Assembly (NCBI GenBank): GCA_002245855.1
Contig: NOUX01000001.1
Span: 372,001 to 436,000 of the forward strand
Source: Sphingobacterium cellulitidis
Lineage (GTDB): Bacteria > Bacteroidota > Bacteroidia > Sphingobacteriales > Sphingobacteriaceae
Reading direction: 5' to 3'
DNA length: 64,000 bases
This document shows, piece by piece, positions 43,552-53,380 of this stretch. The first letter of the stretch is position 1, and each line of letters starts with the position of its first letter. The notes under the pieces were generated by a model. The model saw nothing but the letters and a program-made list of their open reading frames with translations, was not told the DNA's origin and ran no database searches. A program made the position numbers and the translations under genes.

Positions 43552-46500
43552 ATGCAATATGACCAATTAAACAAAACTAAAAACCATCGATTCATTGCGC
43601 CTTCAGCAACATTCAGGAAGGTATTTGGGTTCACTTTCGGAACTGAACCTAAGAAGAGATTCTTGCAATTATCGTTAATCTTCCCAGCACTGATACTATC
43701 TCAGGCGGGACATTCCGAGACCACAAATTATTCATCATTGGATAAAGAGACATTTCATATTTCCATGAGCCATAGTTTGGACTTCAGTTCACTGACCTCA
43801 ACTCCTCAAGAGAAAATTAAGGTAACAGGAAAGGTGACGGATGCTCAAGGTATGCCTTTGGCAGGGGTTTCCATTCGTGTGAAAGGAACCACTTCAGCGA
43901 CCGCTTCGGATGCTGAAGGAAATTATGAAATTGAGTTGAACAAAGGTCAATCCTTAACTTTTGACAATATCGGCTTCGCACAGAAGGAAATCGTAGTCAA
44001 TGCTGCCGGGACACAAAACGTTTCTTTAGAAGGCAGCAGTGAGGATATCTCCGAGATTGTCGTTGTGGGATATGGTAGTCAACAGAAAAAGGATGTTACA
44101 GGATCCATTGCAGCGGTATCCATGAAAAACGTGAAAGGACAAGCATTGGCGAGTCCGGATCAGGCACTTTCAGGACAAATCGCCGGGGTGTCGGTAAGTA
44201 CATCCAATGGTACCCCTGGTGGAGGTCCTAAGATTCAAATCCGCGGTATGAGTGCTATTGGTGCTGGAAGTCAGCCATTATATGTTATTGATGGTTTCCC
44301 GGTTCCCGGTTCATCCTCAGAACGTGGAAACCCATTAGCGACCATGAATCCGAATGACATTGAATCCATGACGGTATTGAAGGATGCATCGGCGACAGCG
44401 ATTTACGGTTCTCGCGGATCAAACGGGGTAATCTTGATCAACACCAAAAGAGGCTCGGATGGAAAGATGAAGATCGATGTTGCTGCCAGTTCAGGCTTGC
44501 AACAAGTTCCACAAAAAGGAAGACCTAATTTAATGAATGCGGCGGAATTCGCACAGTTCCGCAAGGAGGCCATCGAAGATAAGATCAGATTCGAGGAAGG
44601 CCGCGAACCAACAATAAATGATATCCCAGAAGAATACCGCAACCCAGCAGCATTGGGTGAAGGTGTAGATTGGTATGATGCGGTAACTCGTATTGCACCC
44701 ATGTCAGATATTAACGTGAGTTTTTCAGGAGGTAATGAAAGTATTCGCTCTTTTGTTTCAGCAGGATACCTCAACCAAAAAGGAGTCATGTTGAATTCTG
44801 GATTTGACCGTTTTTCAATTCGGGCAAATGTAGAAGGGAATTTCCTAAGAAAACTTAAACTAGGGATGAACATCAACCCTACGCTATCGTATTTAGAAGG
44901 TGGAATCAACGGTCAAGGTCGTGATGAATTCTTTGAAATTACAACACCGGTTGGAAAGATCTATAACGATGATGGCTCCTATGTTCCCTACATTCAATCA
45001 GCAGGAACATTCGGAAACCCGAATCCCGTGATGTATCTGAATCAAAGGACCAACAAGAGCTCAAAGCTTAAAATGTTGATGAGCACCTATGCTGAATATA
45101 GCTTCTTGGATAATTTAAAGTTCAAGACAACCTTCAACGTAGATTATCAAGATGAAAGTGGTGAATATTTCAGACCATCCACTATTCCTAATCAAAATGC
45201 TCCGGGGCCAACAATTCCAAGTGGAAGCTATTGGCGTGGCAGTTACTTGAACTGGGCGAATGAGAATACTTTGAACTATGATTACAGCACTGAAAGTGGT
45301 CATTCGATTTCAGCATTAGCGGGATATTCAGTACAGGTACAAAAAAATAAGAATGCCAATTTCAATGGAAGTCAATTTCCGGATGATGATATTCAGACTT
45401 TAAATGCTGCTGCTCGGATTACTGGAGGAACAGGTATTGAAGACTGGGCATTGATTTCATATTTGGCGAGGGTGAATTATTCTTATTTGGATCGTTATAT
45501 CCTTACTGCATCTTATCGTGCAGATGGTTCATCGCGATTCGGAAAAGACAACCGTTGGGGTTCATTCCCTTCGGTAGCTGTGGGTTGGCGTTTATCTGAG
45601 GAACCTTTCTTAAAAGACAAGGAATGGATAAATGAATTGAAACTTAGAGCATCATTCGGTCGATCAGGAAACTTCAACATTGCAAACTATGCATCCTTGA
45701 GCGGCATTGGAACAGCGAATTATGTCTTCGGAGGTAGTTTAGCACCAGGTCGTACGATGAATAGTTTAGGAAATAGTTTCTTGGGTTGGGAGAGAATGAA
45801 AGAATTGAACATAGGTGTAGACTTTAGTACCTGGAATAATCGCTTGTCCTTCACTGCCAACTATTATAAGCGGAATACCTTGGATCTCTTATTGGGAACC
45901 CCAATTCCACAATCATCAGGATTTGGGTCTGTTGTTGAAAACCGTGGAGATGTAGAAAATAAAGGATATGAGTTTTCAGTAAGTTCAGCCAACATGGTGA
46001 AGGATAATTTCACATGGAACACGGACTTCAACATCTCCTTCAACCGGAATAAGGTTATTGCCTTAGGCCGTAGTACCGATCCTATTTATTCAGGAGCGAG
46101 TTCAGAGGGTAACTTCACCAATATTACCCGTATCGGTGAGCCAGTAGGTATGATCATCGGATATGTTGTAGAAGGAATCTATCAAAATCAAGCTGAAGTT
46201 GACCAATACGCAGCGTTTCCAGGTGCCATTCCGGGGAATTTAAGGATGAGAGATGTCAATGGTGATGGACAGATTACGCCAAATGATGACTTTGACGTCA
46301 TTGGTAATCCATATCCGGACTTCACTTTCGGAATGACAAATAACCTGACTTATAAAGCTTTTGACTTGAGAGTCATGATGGTAGGTTCGAAAGGACAAGA
46401 AATGCTACATGCGACAAGATTCTATACAGATAACATCGATGGTGTATTCAATGTTAGAAAGGAAGTTGCAGATCGCTGGCGTTCAGAATCTAATCCAGGA

Positions 46501-46827
46501 AGTGGATTGGTACCAACAACCAATGGTACGGGTAGAGGTCGTGTCATGTATCGGGATACACACTCGCTATTCATTGACAAAACTGACTACTTATGGATAA
46601 AAAACATAACTGTTGGTTATACCCTACCAAAAAGTATAGGAGGAATTGTTAACAACCTAAGGATCTATGCGAACCTTCAAAATCCATTCTTATTTACAGG
46701 ATATGAAGGCAATCCAGAAGGAACAAACATTAACCGTGGTGACACATCGCCATTGGTACCGGGAATTGATTACTCGGCATACCCTGTTCCAAAGATCTAC
46801 ACATTAGGTTTGAATTTTAACTTTTAA
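43552..46827 (+). CDS. SusC/RagA-family TonB-linked outer-membrane transporter
   Basis: This 1091-residue protein has an unusually long N-terminus: about 40 polar residues precede the hydrophobic signal-like stretch FLQLSLIFPALILSQAG. Then come a carboxypeptidase-like domain (about 85-165, KVTGKVTDAQGMPLAGVSIRV), the plug with GSQQKKDVTGSIAAVS and VLKDASATAIYGSRGSNGVI, and the barrel. SusC proteins import oligosaccharides or glycoconjugates across the outer membrane with a SusD lid. It is the first gene of a contiguous 14-gene plus-strand run. The cargo is unknown; the nearby rhamnosidases make a rhamnosylated compound a fair guess. Confidence 0.92.
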   Translation: MQYDQLNKTKNHRFIAPSATFRKVFGFTFGTEPKKRFLQLSLIFPALILSQAGHSETTNYSSLDKETFHISMSHSLDFSSLTSTPQEKIKVTGKVTDAQGMPLAGVSIRVKGTTSATASDAEGNYEIELNKGQSLTFDNIGFAQKEIVVNAAGTQNVSLEGSSEDISEIVVVGYGSQQKKDVTGSIAAVSMKNVKGQALASPDQALSGQIAGVSVSTSNGTPGGGPKIQIRGMSAIGAGSQPLYVIDGFPVPGSSSERGNPLATMNPNDIESMTVLKDASATAIYGSRGSNGVILINTKRGSDGKMKIDVAASSGLQQVPQKGRPNLMNAAEFAQFRKEAIEDKIRFEEGREPTINDIPEEYRNPAALGEGVDWYDAVTRIAPMSDINVSFSGGNESIRSFVSAGYLNQKGVMLNSGFDRFSIRANVEGNFLRKLKLGMNINPTLSYLEGGINGQGRDEFFEITTPVGKIYNDDGSYVPYIQSAGTFGNPNPVMYLNQRTNKSSKLKMLMSTYAEYSFLDNLKFKTTFNVDYQDESGEYFRPSTIPNQNAPGPTIPSGSYWRGSYLNWANENTLNYDYSTESGHSISALAGYSVQVQKNKNANFNGSQFPDDDIQTLNAAARITGGTGIEDWALISYLARVNYSYLDRYILTASYRADGSSRFGKDNRWGSFPSVAVGWRLSEEPFLKDKEWINELKLRASFGRSGNFNIANYASLSGIGTANYVFGGSLAPGRTMNSLGNSFLGWERMKELNIGVDFSTWNNRLSFTANYYKRNTLDLLLGTPIPQSSGFGSVVENRGDVENKGYEFSVSSANMVKDNFTWNTDFNISFNRNKVIALGRSTDPIYSGASSEGNFTNITRIGEPVGMIIGYVVEGIYQNQAEVDQYAAFPGAIPGNLRMRDVNGDGQITPNDDFDVIGNPYPDFTFGMTNNLTYKAFDLRVMMVGSKGQEMLHATRFYTDNIDGVFNVRKEVADRWRSESNPGSGLVPTTNGTGRGRVMYRDTHSLFIDKTDYLWIKNITVGYTLPKSIGGIVNNLRIYANLQNPFLFTGYEGNPEGTNINRGDTSPLVPGIDYSAYPVPKIYTLGLNFNF

Positions 46828-46839
46828 GAGACAAAGATT

Positions 46840-48327
46840 ATGAAATTAAGATATATTCTTTTAGGTCTAGGGTTATTGAGCATGAGCACTTCCTGCAACC
46901 ATTTATTGGATGTAAAACCCTATACATTTTCCAGTGGCGATAATTATTATGAAAACGAGGGTCAAGTCCTTCGTGCGGTGAATGGTGTTTACAGTAGATT
47001 ACAAGGTTTATATACCAGTGATTTCTGGGCGATGACCGAAATGCGTTCCGACAATACCAATTATCAGTATGATGAAACAGACCGTGGTGCACAACAGCGG
47101 GAAGAGATTGATGAATTCTTGATTACCTCATCCAATAATTACGTCAATACGACTTGGGTAAATCTCTATGGAATCATCCAACAGGCGAACGTAATTATCA
47201 GCAGAATTGACCAAGTAACCTTCTCGGATGAAAAAATAAAGTTACAATACCTCGGTGAGGCTAAATTTATCAGAGGATTTGCCTATTTTCATCTTGTCCG
47301 ATTATTTGGTGAGCTTCCTTTGCATACAAAAGAGGTGGCAAATCCACAAGATGCTTTCACCGATGGTAAGAAAGCAAGCGTGGATGAGGTTTATGCTGTC
47401 ATTATTCAGGATGCCAAGGATGCGATCGCCAATTTACCGGCAAGCTATGAAAAGAACAATGCTGGAAGAGTAACCAAAGGAGCAGCATATACTTTACTGG
47501 GCGATGTTTATCTGACCAGAAAACAATATGCTGAAGCAGTAACCAATTTTCAGGAAGTAACCAAATTAGGTTATTCCTTGATGCCAGATTATGCATCCTG
47601 CTTCAATCCAGCGAACAAAAATAATGCAGAATCGATTTTTGAGATACAATACGATCAATCGGTAGAAGGCGAGAACAGTAATTTCATTTACATGTTTGGC
47701 CCTCGGAATGCGAAAATGCAGTTGGTAGGATATTCTGGAAACTTAGGCGGAAGTAATATTCCGACTCCAAGTATCTACAATGCCTATGAGCAGGGAGATA
47801 ACCGTCGTGATAAATCTATTCAATTGTTTTCTGACCCTTCGAATTCGAAATTCCAGGAGTCGGTAGCATTTGGAGGCAAGATTCCATTCATTAAGAAATT
47901 TTACCATCCACCATATATTGAGGATGGGCGTTCGAATGAGAATTGGCCAGTTTACCGGTACGGGCATGTATTGTTATTATTGGCAGAAGCTCAGAACGAA
48001 GCTGGAAGCGGAAATCCTATTGCTAACCTAAACCTAGTCCGCAAACGTGCAGGCTTGCAACCATTAGCTGGACTTTCCAAAGAAGCATTGCGTGATGCAA
48101 TTGCAAAAGAACAACGTATTGAGGTGGCCTTTGAGGATCATAGATGGTATCAATTGTTAAGAACGGGAAAAGCTATAGAAGTAATGACCGCTCATGGTGC
48201 TGAAGAGAAGAAGAGATTAACCAGATTAAGTGCAGCATCTTACAACATTCAACCATTTAAACTATTGTTCCCAATTCCGCAGCGAGAAATTCAGATTAAT
48301 GGAATTCCTCAGAATCAGGGTTGGTAA
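46840..48327 (+). CDS. SusD/RagB-family surface glycan-binding lipoprotein
   Basis: This 495-residue lipoprotein has its lipobox in LLSMSTSCNHLLDVKP (C19). The helical TPR core (FIRGFAYFHLVRLFGELPLHT, GRVTKGAAYTLLGDVYLTRKQYAEAV) and C-terminal RKRAGLQPLAGL, ALRDAIAKEQRIEVAFEDHRWYQLLR are standard SusD features. It caps the SusC barrel at the cell surface and helps select the cargo. It lies 12 nt after susC and 42 nt before the dehydrogenase-like gene, the largest gap in the run. Confidence 0.93.
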   Translation: MKLRYILLGLGLLSMSTSCNHLLDVKPYTFSSGDNYYENEGQVLRAVNGVYSRLQGLYTSDFWAMTEMRSDNTNYQYDETDRGAQQREEIDEFLITSSNNYVNTTWVNLYGIIQQANVIISRIDQVTFSDEKIKLQYLGEAKFIRGFAYFHLVRLFGELPLHTKEVANPQDAFTDGKKASVDEVYAVIIQDAKDAIANLPASYEKNNAGRVTKGAAYTLLGDVYLTRKQYAEAVTNFQEVTKLGYSLMPDYASCFNPANKNNAESIFEIQYDQSVEGENSNFIYMFGPRNAKMQLVGYSGNLGGSNIPTPSIYNAYEQGDNRRDKSIQLFSDPSNSKFQESVAFGGKIPFIKKFYHPPYIEDGRSNENWPVYRYGHVLLLLAEAQNEAGSGNPIANLNLVRKRAGLQPLAGLSKEALRDAIAKEQRIEVAFEDHRWYQLLRTGKAIEVMTAHGAEEKKRLTRLSAASYNIQPFKLLFPIPQREIQINGIPQNQGW

Positions 48328-48369
48328 ATTAAAAAGCTGTTATAAACCATAAAACAACATAAAAACCAA

Positions 48370-51051
48370 ATGATAAAGACTAAAAGAGCACAATCGTATT
48401 TGTTTGCTATGCTTCTCCTCTTCTTAGCAGGATCATGTAAACAAGAAAAGGAAAAAGAAGTGGTCAAAGAACCTAATCCAAAAACGGATAAAATCGTTTT
48501 GCCGGAAGGTTTTGAGATCGAGCATATCTATAGCCCTTCGGATGACAAAAAAGGTTCCTGGGTATCAATGACTTTTGATGATAAAGGTCGGATGATCACA
48601 TCGGATCAATTTGGCGGGTTATTCCGGGTCGAATTGCCGCCACTTGGGTCGGACTCAACGGTAAAGCCTAAAATCGAAGCACTAGATTTTCCTATTGAGG
48701 GTCGTGATCCGAAGGATACATCCTCTACAAAAGTTGGAATGGGCTTCGCACAAGGGTTGCTTTGGGCTTATAACAGCTTATATGTAATGATTAACCACCG
48801 TCCTAATGAGAATCTTTCAAAAGGATCGGGCTTGTATCGTTTGCAGGATACCAACAACGATGATAAATTGGATAAAATCACGCAGTTGATGGCATTGGAT
48901 GGCGAAGGGGAACATGGTCCACACAGTATTGTCCTAGGACCGGATTCCATGATCTATGTAATCGCTGGAAACTTTACGACCATTCCTAAAATGGACAATT
49001 ACCGTTCATTGCCAAGTGATAAGGTTGATAATTTAATACCGTATATCCTGGACACTCATGGTCATGATTCTGACTCTCATTTAAATGGAGGCTGGATTGC
49101 AAAAACAGATTCAGAAGGTAAATCATGGGATCTGATTGCTTCAGGTATGCGTAATGGTTTTGACCTTGCCTTCAATAATGAAGGTGAATTATTCACCTAT
49201 GATTCCGATATGGAATGGGATTTTGGTATGCCGTGGTATCGTCCTACGCGTATACTGCATGTGACAAGTGGTGCTGAATATGGTTGGAGAAAAGGTGATG
49301 CGAAGTGGGATGAGCGCTTTTTGGATAACCTACCTGCTACCTTGAACATTGGACAAGGTTCACCAACCAACTTTATCAATCCTAATCAAGCGAAGTTCCC
49401 AGAAAAATACAGAAACAGCTTATTGGCGTTTGACTGGAGTTTCGGGATTATCTATGCTATCCATTTAGAACCGAAGGGATCAAGTTATACCGCAAAAGCA
49501 GAGGAGTTTATTTCAGGATCTCCACTTCCACTTACAGATGGTACTATTGGACCTGATGGAAGTTTATATTTCTTGACAGGTGGTCGTCGTTTGGAGTCAG
49601 ATTTATACCGTGTATATCATAAAGATCGTGAAAAGATCAACAATGAAGTTAAGAAATCGGAGCCATCTGATTTAGTGAAATTGCGTAGAGAAATCGAGCA
49701 ATACCATAGACCATCTCCAGCGGGCACTGTGGATAAAGTTTGGGAATACCTAGGTCATGAAGATCGTCATATTCGTTATGCGGCACGCATAGCTGTGGAG
49801 CATCAACCATTTGACACTTGGAAAGACAAAGTTTTTGCAGAGCGCAATGTGGTTCGTTTGACAGAAGTAATGGTGGCTATGGCCCATGTGGCGGATGCAT
49901 CCATGCAGCCTCAGATCATGAAGAAATTGGCTACTATTCCTGTTGAGAAAATCACGCCTAAGATGTTGGAGAATTTATTGAGAGTTTATGAGCTTGTGAT
50001 TGCCCGTATGGGTAAGGTCAATGATGCAGATGCGGCAGCATTAGCACAACGATTGGAACCATTCTATCCGGCGAAATCAAACTACATGAATAGAGAATTA
50101 TCGAAGATTCTACTTGCGTTAAATAGTGAGCCGGCTGTTAAAAAATCTCTGGAATTATTGGCAAATGCGAAGGATGACACCACGCAAACCAGCTTTATGA
50201 ATTCTTCGAATTTGATTTTAAGAAATCCGCAATATGGATTGGATATCGCTGATATGTTGGCTAATATCCCACCTGCGCAACAAATCTTTATGGCAACTGC
50301 CTTGAGTAATACCAGCGTGGGTTGGACTCCAGAACTTAGAGAACAATATTTCAACTGGTTCTACAAAGCCTTTGGATTCAAAGGAGGAAACAGTTACATC
50401 GGTTTCATCGATAATGCACGTAAAATGGCCTTGAAGAATGTTCCGCAGGATCAATTGGCGATGTACGGCAAAATGTCTGGAGACTCTTTGATCAATGCCC
50501 AAGGAAATAGATTGGCGGATAAAGTTGAAGGTCCAAAAGGTCCAGGAAGAGGCTGGGAAATTGACTCAGCGCTGAAAGTAGTGGACGAGAATACAGGCGA
50601 ACGCAATTTCAAACGTGGTAGAGAATTATTCCTTGCAGTAAAATGTGGTTCTTGTCATACTGTCAAAGGCGAAGGTGGATCTGTAGGTCCAGACTTGACA
50701 CAATTAGGAACACGTTTCTCAAAACGCGATATGTTGGAAGCGATCATCGAACCTAGTAAGGTTATTTCAGACCAATATGAGTCTAAATTATTCCACATGA
50801 AAGATGGCACAAACTTATTAGGTCGTTTAATGAGTGAGGATGAGAAGAATTATGTGATTTCACAAAATCCATATGCCCCACAAGTGACGAAGACCATTGC
50901 GAAGAGCGATGTCAAGTCGATGAATCGTTCGGAAGTATCGATTATGCCTCCAGGAACATTGAATTCAATGAATCCGGATGAGGTAAAAGATATCATGGCG
51001 TATTTGATGTCAGGAGGAAATGAGAACAGTGATGTTTATAAGAAAAAATAA
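48370..51051 (+). CDS. Sorbosone dehydrogenase-like, HEAT and cytochrome c fusion lipoprotein
   Basis: This 893-residue lipoprotein has its lipobox Cys in LLLFLAGSCKQEKE (C23). It has a beta-propeller like membrane-bound sugar (sorbosone/glucose) dehydrogenases (about 40-420: DKIVLPEGFEIEHIY, GEHGPHSIVLGPDSMIYVIAG), a helical HEAT-like middle (about 440-700), and a C-terminal heme domain with C759-G-S-C762-H763 followed by GPDLTQLGTRFSKRDMLEAIIEPSKVI. It probably oxidises a sugar or carries electrons in the periplasm. It needs c-type heme, which the ccmE/ccmF system would supply. In this operon it is a candidate partner of 3-keto-sugar formation. Confidence 0.82.
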   Translation: MIKTKRAQSYLFAMLLLFLAGSCKQEKEKEVVKEPNPKTDKIVLPEGFEIEHIYSPSDDKKGSWVSMTFDDKGRMITSDQFGGLFRVELPPLGSDSTVKPKIEALDFPIEGRDPKDTSSTKVGMGFAQGLLWAYNSLYVMINHRPNENLSKGSGLYRLQDTNNDDKLDKITQLMALDGEGEHGPHSIVLGPDSMIYVIAGNFTTIPKMDNYRSLPSDKVDNLIPYILDTHGHDSDSHLNGGWIAKTDSEGKSWDLIASGMRNGFDLAFNNEGELFTYDSDMEWDFGMPWYRPTRILHVTSGAEYGWRKGDAKWDERFLDNLPATLNIGQGSPTNFINPNQAKFPEKYRNSLLAFDWSFGIIYAIHLEPKGSSYTAKAEEFISGSPLPLTDGTIGPDGSLYFLTGGRRLESDLYRVYHKDREKINNEVKKSEPSDLVKLRREIEQYHRPSPAGTVDKVWEYLGHEDRHIRYAARIAVEHQPFDTWKDKVFAERNVVRLTEVMVAMAHVADASMQPQIMKKLATIPVEKITPKMLENLLRVYELVIARMGKVNDADAAALAQRLEPFYPAKSNYMNRELSKILLALNSEPAVKKSLELLANAKDDTTQTSFMNSSNLILRNPQYGLDIADMLANIPPAQQIFMATALSNTSVGWTPELREQYFNWFYKAFGFKGGNSYIGFIDNARKMALKNVPQDQLAMYGKMSGDSLINAQGNRLADKVEGPKGPGRGWEIDSALKVVDENTGERNFKRGRELFLAVKCGSCHTVKGEGGSVGPDLTQLGTRFSKRDMLEAIIEPSKVISDQYESKLFHMKDGTNLLGRLMSEDEKNYVISQNPYAPQVTKTIAKSDVKSMNRSEVSIMPPGTLNSMNPDEVKDIMAYLMSGGNENSDVYKKK

Positions 51052-51062
51052 AATTTAAAGAA

Positions 51063-52136
51063 TTGGAAAACTCAAATCAAGACTGGTTGAATAAGGTCTC
51101 CCATGTGGCGCAGGTCGGAGGCATTGAAACTTCTATTTTAGATAATGGAAGAGGCAAGGGAACTCGGATAGCCTGGATAAACACAGGTGCAGGATTACGA
51201 TTTAAAGTTGTGATAGACCGAGGGCTGGACATTGCAGATGCTTCATTCAACCAGTTTAACTTGAGTTGGTTAAGTCGATTGGGAGTAACCGCTCCCCAAC
51301 CTTTTTCAGATAAAGGCATTGATTGGCTAAGAACCTTTGGCGGCGGCCTATTGACCACCTGTGGGGTAACCCATGTTGGAGGTCCAGAATCGGATGAATA
51401 TGGCGAGCGAGGATTGCATGATCAATTCAGCAATAGCCCGGCAGAACTCATCTCCGTAAAACAACCGGATATAGCAAATGGAGATTTTGAAATGTCCATT
51501 ACCGGAAAGATTTTTCAAGGCCATCCCCTAGGCGATAACATCGAAATTAAGCGCACTATTCGATGTGTTCTAGGACATCCTACCATTTATTTGGATGATG
51601 AAATTCAAAATGTTGGTAATATCAATTCTTCCCATATGATTTTATACCACTTCAATTTTGGATGGCCTTTTATTGATGCCGGAACGAAACTCCTTTGGAA
51701 AGGAGCATGGAAGTCTCGTGAATCAGGAGATGCGAATAAAATATTTAAGGAGGGTCAGGATTTCCGGACCTGCCAGGAGCCCCGTGAGGATCACAGCGGT
51801 TCTGGCGAAGAAGCCGCATTGATCGATGTGGATGCTGATGCATCTGGCAAAGTAGATTGCGGAATTTACAATGAGAAGTTAGGCTTTGCATTGAGAATTA
51901 GTTTTAACAAGGAACAATTGCCTTGGTTGACCAATTGGCAACATTGGGGCAAAGGAGAATATGTAACAGGGATGGAACCTGGAAGTCACCCACCATTAGG
52001 GCAGAAATTAATGCGTGAGCGCGGGGAATTAATCCAGTTGAAACCCGGAGAAAAGAGGAAATATAACTTAGAAATCAGTATATTGAATAACTCTACCTCC
52101 ATCAACGAATTTGTAAACAAGTATATAAACCTATAA
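51063..52136 (+). CDS. DUF4432 aldose-epimerase-like protein (TTG start)
   Basis: This 357-residue protein of the galactose-mutarotase-like beta-sandwich fold (DUF4432) has VIDRGLDIADASFN, GGGLLTTCGVTHVGGP, HMILYHFNFGWPFID and GMEPGSHPP with the usual His and Glu positions. It would act on a sugar or keto-sugar ring in the cytoplasm (no signal). The start is TTG 51063: in frame there is a stop at 51039 and no ATG in between, and the next internal Met would delete over 100 conserved residues. It lies 11 nt after the preceding gene and 11 nt before the next. Confidence 0.8.
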   Translation: MENSNQDWLNKVSHVAQVGGIETSILDNGRGKGTRIAWINTGAGLRFKVVIDRGLDIADASFNQFNLSWLSRLGVTAPQPFSDKGIDWLRTFGGGLLTTCGVTHVGGPESDEYGERGLHDQFSNSPAELISVKQPDIANGDFEMSITGKIFQGHPLGDNIEIKRTIRCVLGHPTIYLDDEIQNVGNINSSHMILYHFNFGWPFIDAGTKLLWKGAWKSRESGDANKIFKEGQDFRTCQEPREDHSGSGEEAALIDVDADASGKVDCGIYNEKLGFALRISFNKEQLPWLTNWQHWGKGEYVTGMEPGSHPPLGQKLMRERGELIQLKPGEKRKYNLEISILNNSTSINEFVNKYINL

Positions 52137-52147
52137 ATATCAAAAGA

Positions 52148-53359
52148 ATGGAAATCATTGAAAAGGCATTCGAACAAGGAAAAGGAATATTGAGATTAGC
52201 TCCGAATTGGGTACCGAGATCATTTTGTGTACCTGGTCGACGAATTAAACTTCATCCAGACGATTATTATGTGCTAGGTGGAGAACGTGGTGGAATTGAT
52301 GAGCGTTGGTTTTCATCAACGACACCTGCTAAGAATGGTCCATTAACTGGTGAGTTTGAGGGTTTGAGTTTTGTGGTCTATGAGGAAAATGGAAAGACAG
52401 AGCAGGTTTTATTATCGGACTGTGTGGATCATTTGAAGGGGAAATTAATTGGTGACCGCCTTTGGGATGAGTATCAAAGCTGGCCAATGTATTCGAAATT
52501 TTTCGACAATATGGGGCCACTACCCCACCATATCCATCACAACGATGAAAAAGCTGCATTAATTGAACAACAAGGAAAACCGGAAGCTTATTACTTCCCT
52601 CCTCAGTTGAATAATCACGGTGGTGATTTTCCATATACCTTTATGGGAATCGCTCCGGGAACATCCAAAGAAACTATTAAAGAATGTTTGGAGAATTTCA
52701 GCAAAGGGGATAATAAAATCACGAATTACTCACAAGCTTATCGTTTGGAGCCAGGGACGGGATGGGATGTTCCTCCAGGTTTGCTACATGCTCCTGGAAG
52801 TATGTGTACTTATGAACCGCAGAAAGCATCAGATGTATTCGCGATGTATCAATCTTTGGTGAATGAAGCCATCATTCCGGAAGAATTATTATGGAAAGGT
52901 GTTCCTGAGAACATGAAAGGCGATTATGATGCTCTGATGGACATCATTGATTGGGATTTAAATGTGGATCCTGATATGATGAAAAACAGATTCATGGCAC
53001 CAAAACCTGTTCATGATGAAAAAGAAATGGAAGCTGCAGGATATTCAGAAAAATGGGTTTGCTATAAATCAACTGCATTTAGTGCGAAAGAATTAACGGT
53101 ATTCCCTGGACAAACAGTGACCATTAAAGATTCGGCTGCCTATGGATTGATTATGATGCAAGGATATGGTAAAATGAATGATTGGACCATTGAAACTCCG
53201 GCATTAATCCGTTATGGACAGTTGACCTTTGATGAGTATTTTGTTTCTGAAGAGGCTGCTAAGCGCGGTGTTGTGATTCAAAATCATTCAAGCACTGATC
53301 CTATAGTGATGTTGAAACATTTCGGACCAGATAATCCGGATTTAGATGTAAAAGGTTAA
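52148..53359 (+). CDS. Cupin-fold isomerase-like protein (mannose-6-phosphate isomerase related)
   Basis: This 403-residue protein has two jelly-roll (cupin) halves. The first carries a metal-site stretch LPHHIHHNDEKA (about 123-134), the second GWDVPPGLLHAPGSMCTYEP. The fold and His ligands recall type I mannose-6-phosphate isomerases, but the sequence is far from them and I cannot name the substrate. It is cytoplasmic by lack of signal. The gene is embedded between the DUF4432 and TIM-barrel isomerase genes, so it probably handles an intermediate of the keto-sugar route. Confidence 0.72.
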   Translation: MEIIEKAFEQGKGILRLAPNWVPRSFCVPGRRIKLHPDDYYVLGGERGGIDERWFSSTTPAKNGPLTGEFEGLSFVVYEENGKTEQVLLSDCVDHLKGKLIGDRLWDEYQSWPMYSKFFDNMGPLPHHIHHNDEKAALIEQQGKPEAYYFPPQLNNHGGDFPYTFMGIAPGTSKETIKECLENFSKGDNKITNYSQAYRLEPGTGWDVPPGLLHAPGSMCTYEPQKASDVFAMYQSLVNEAIIPEELLWKGVPENMKGDYDALMDIIDWDLNVDPDMMKNRFMAPKPVHDEKEMEAAGYSEKWVCYKSTAFSAKELTVFPGQTVTIKDSAAYGLIMMQGYGKMNDWTIETPALIRYGQLTFDEYFVSEEAAKRGVVIQNHSSTDPIVMLKHFGPDNPDLDVKG

Positions 53360-53380
53360 TCATTGATAAAACAATTATTT

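Noticed and set aside
44403..44909. 168-codon open frame antisense to susC
   Set aside because: It is a shadow of the conserved SusC plug and barrel coding region; it has no start context or recognisable protein.
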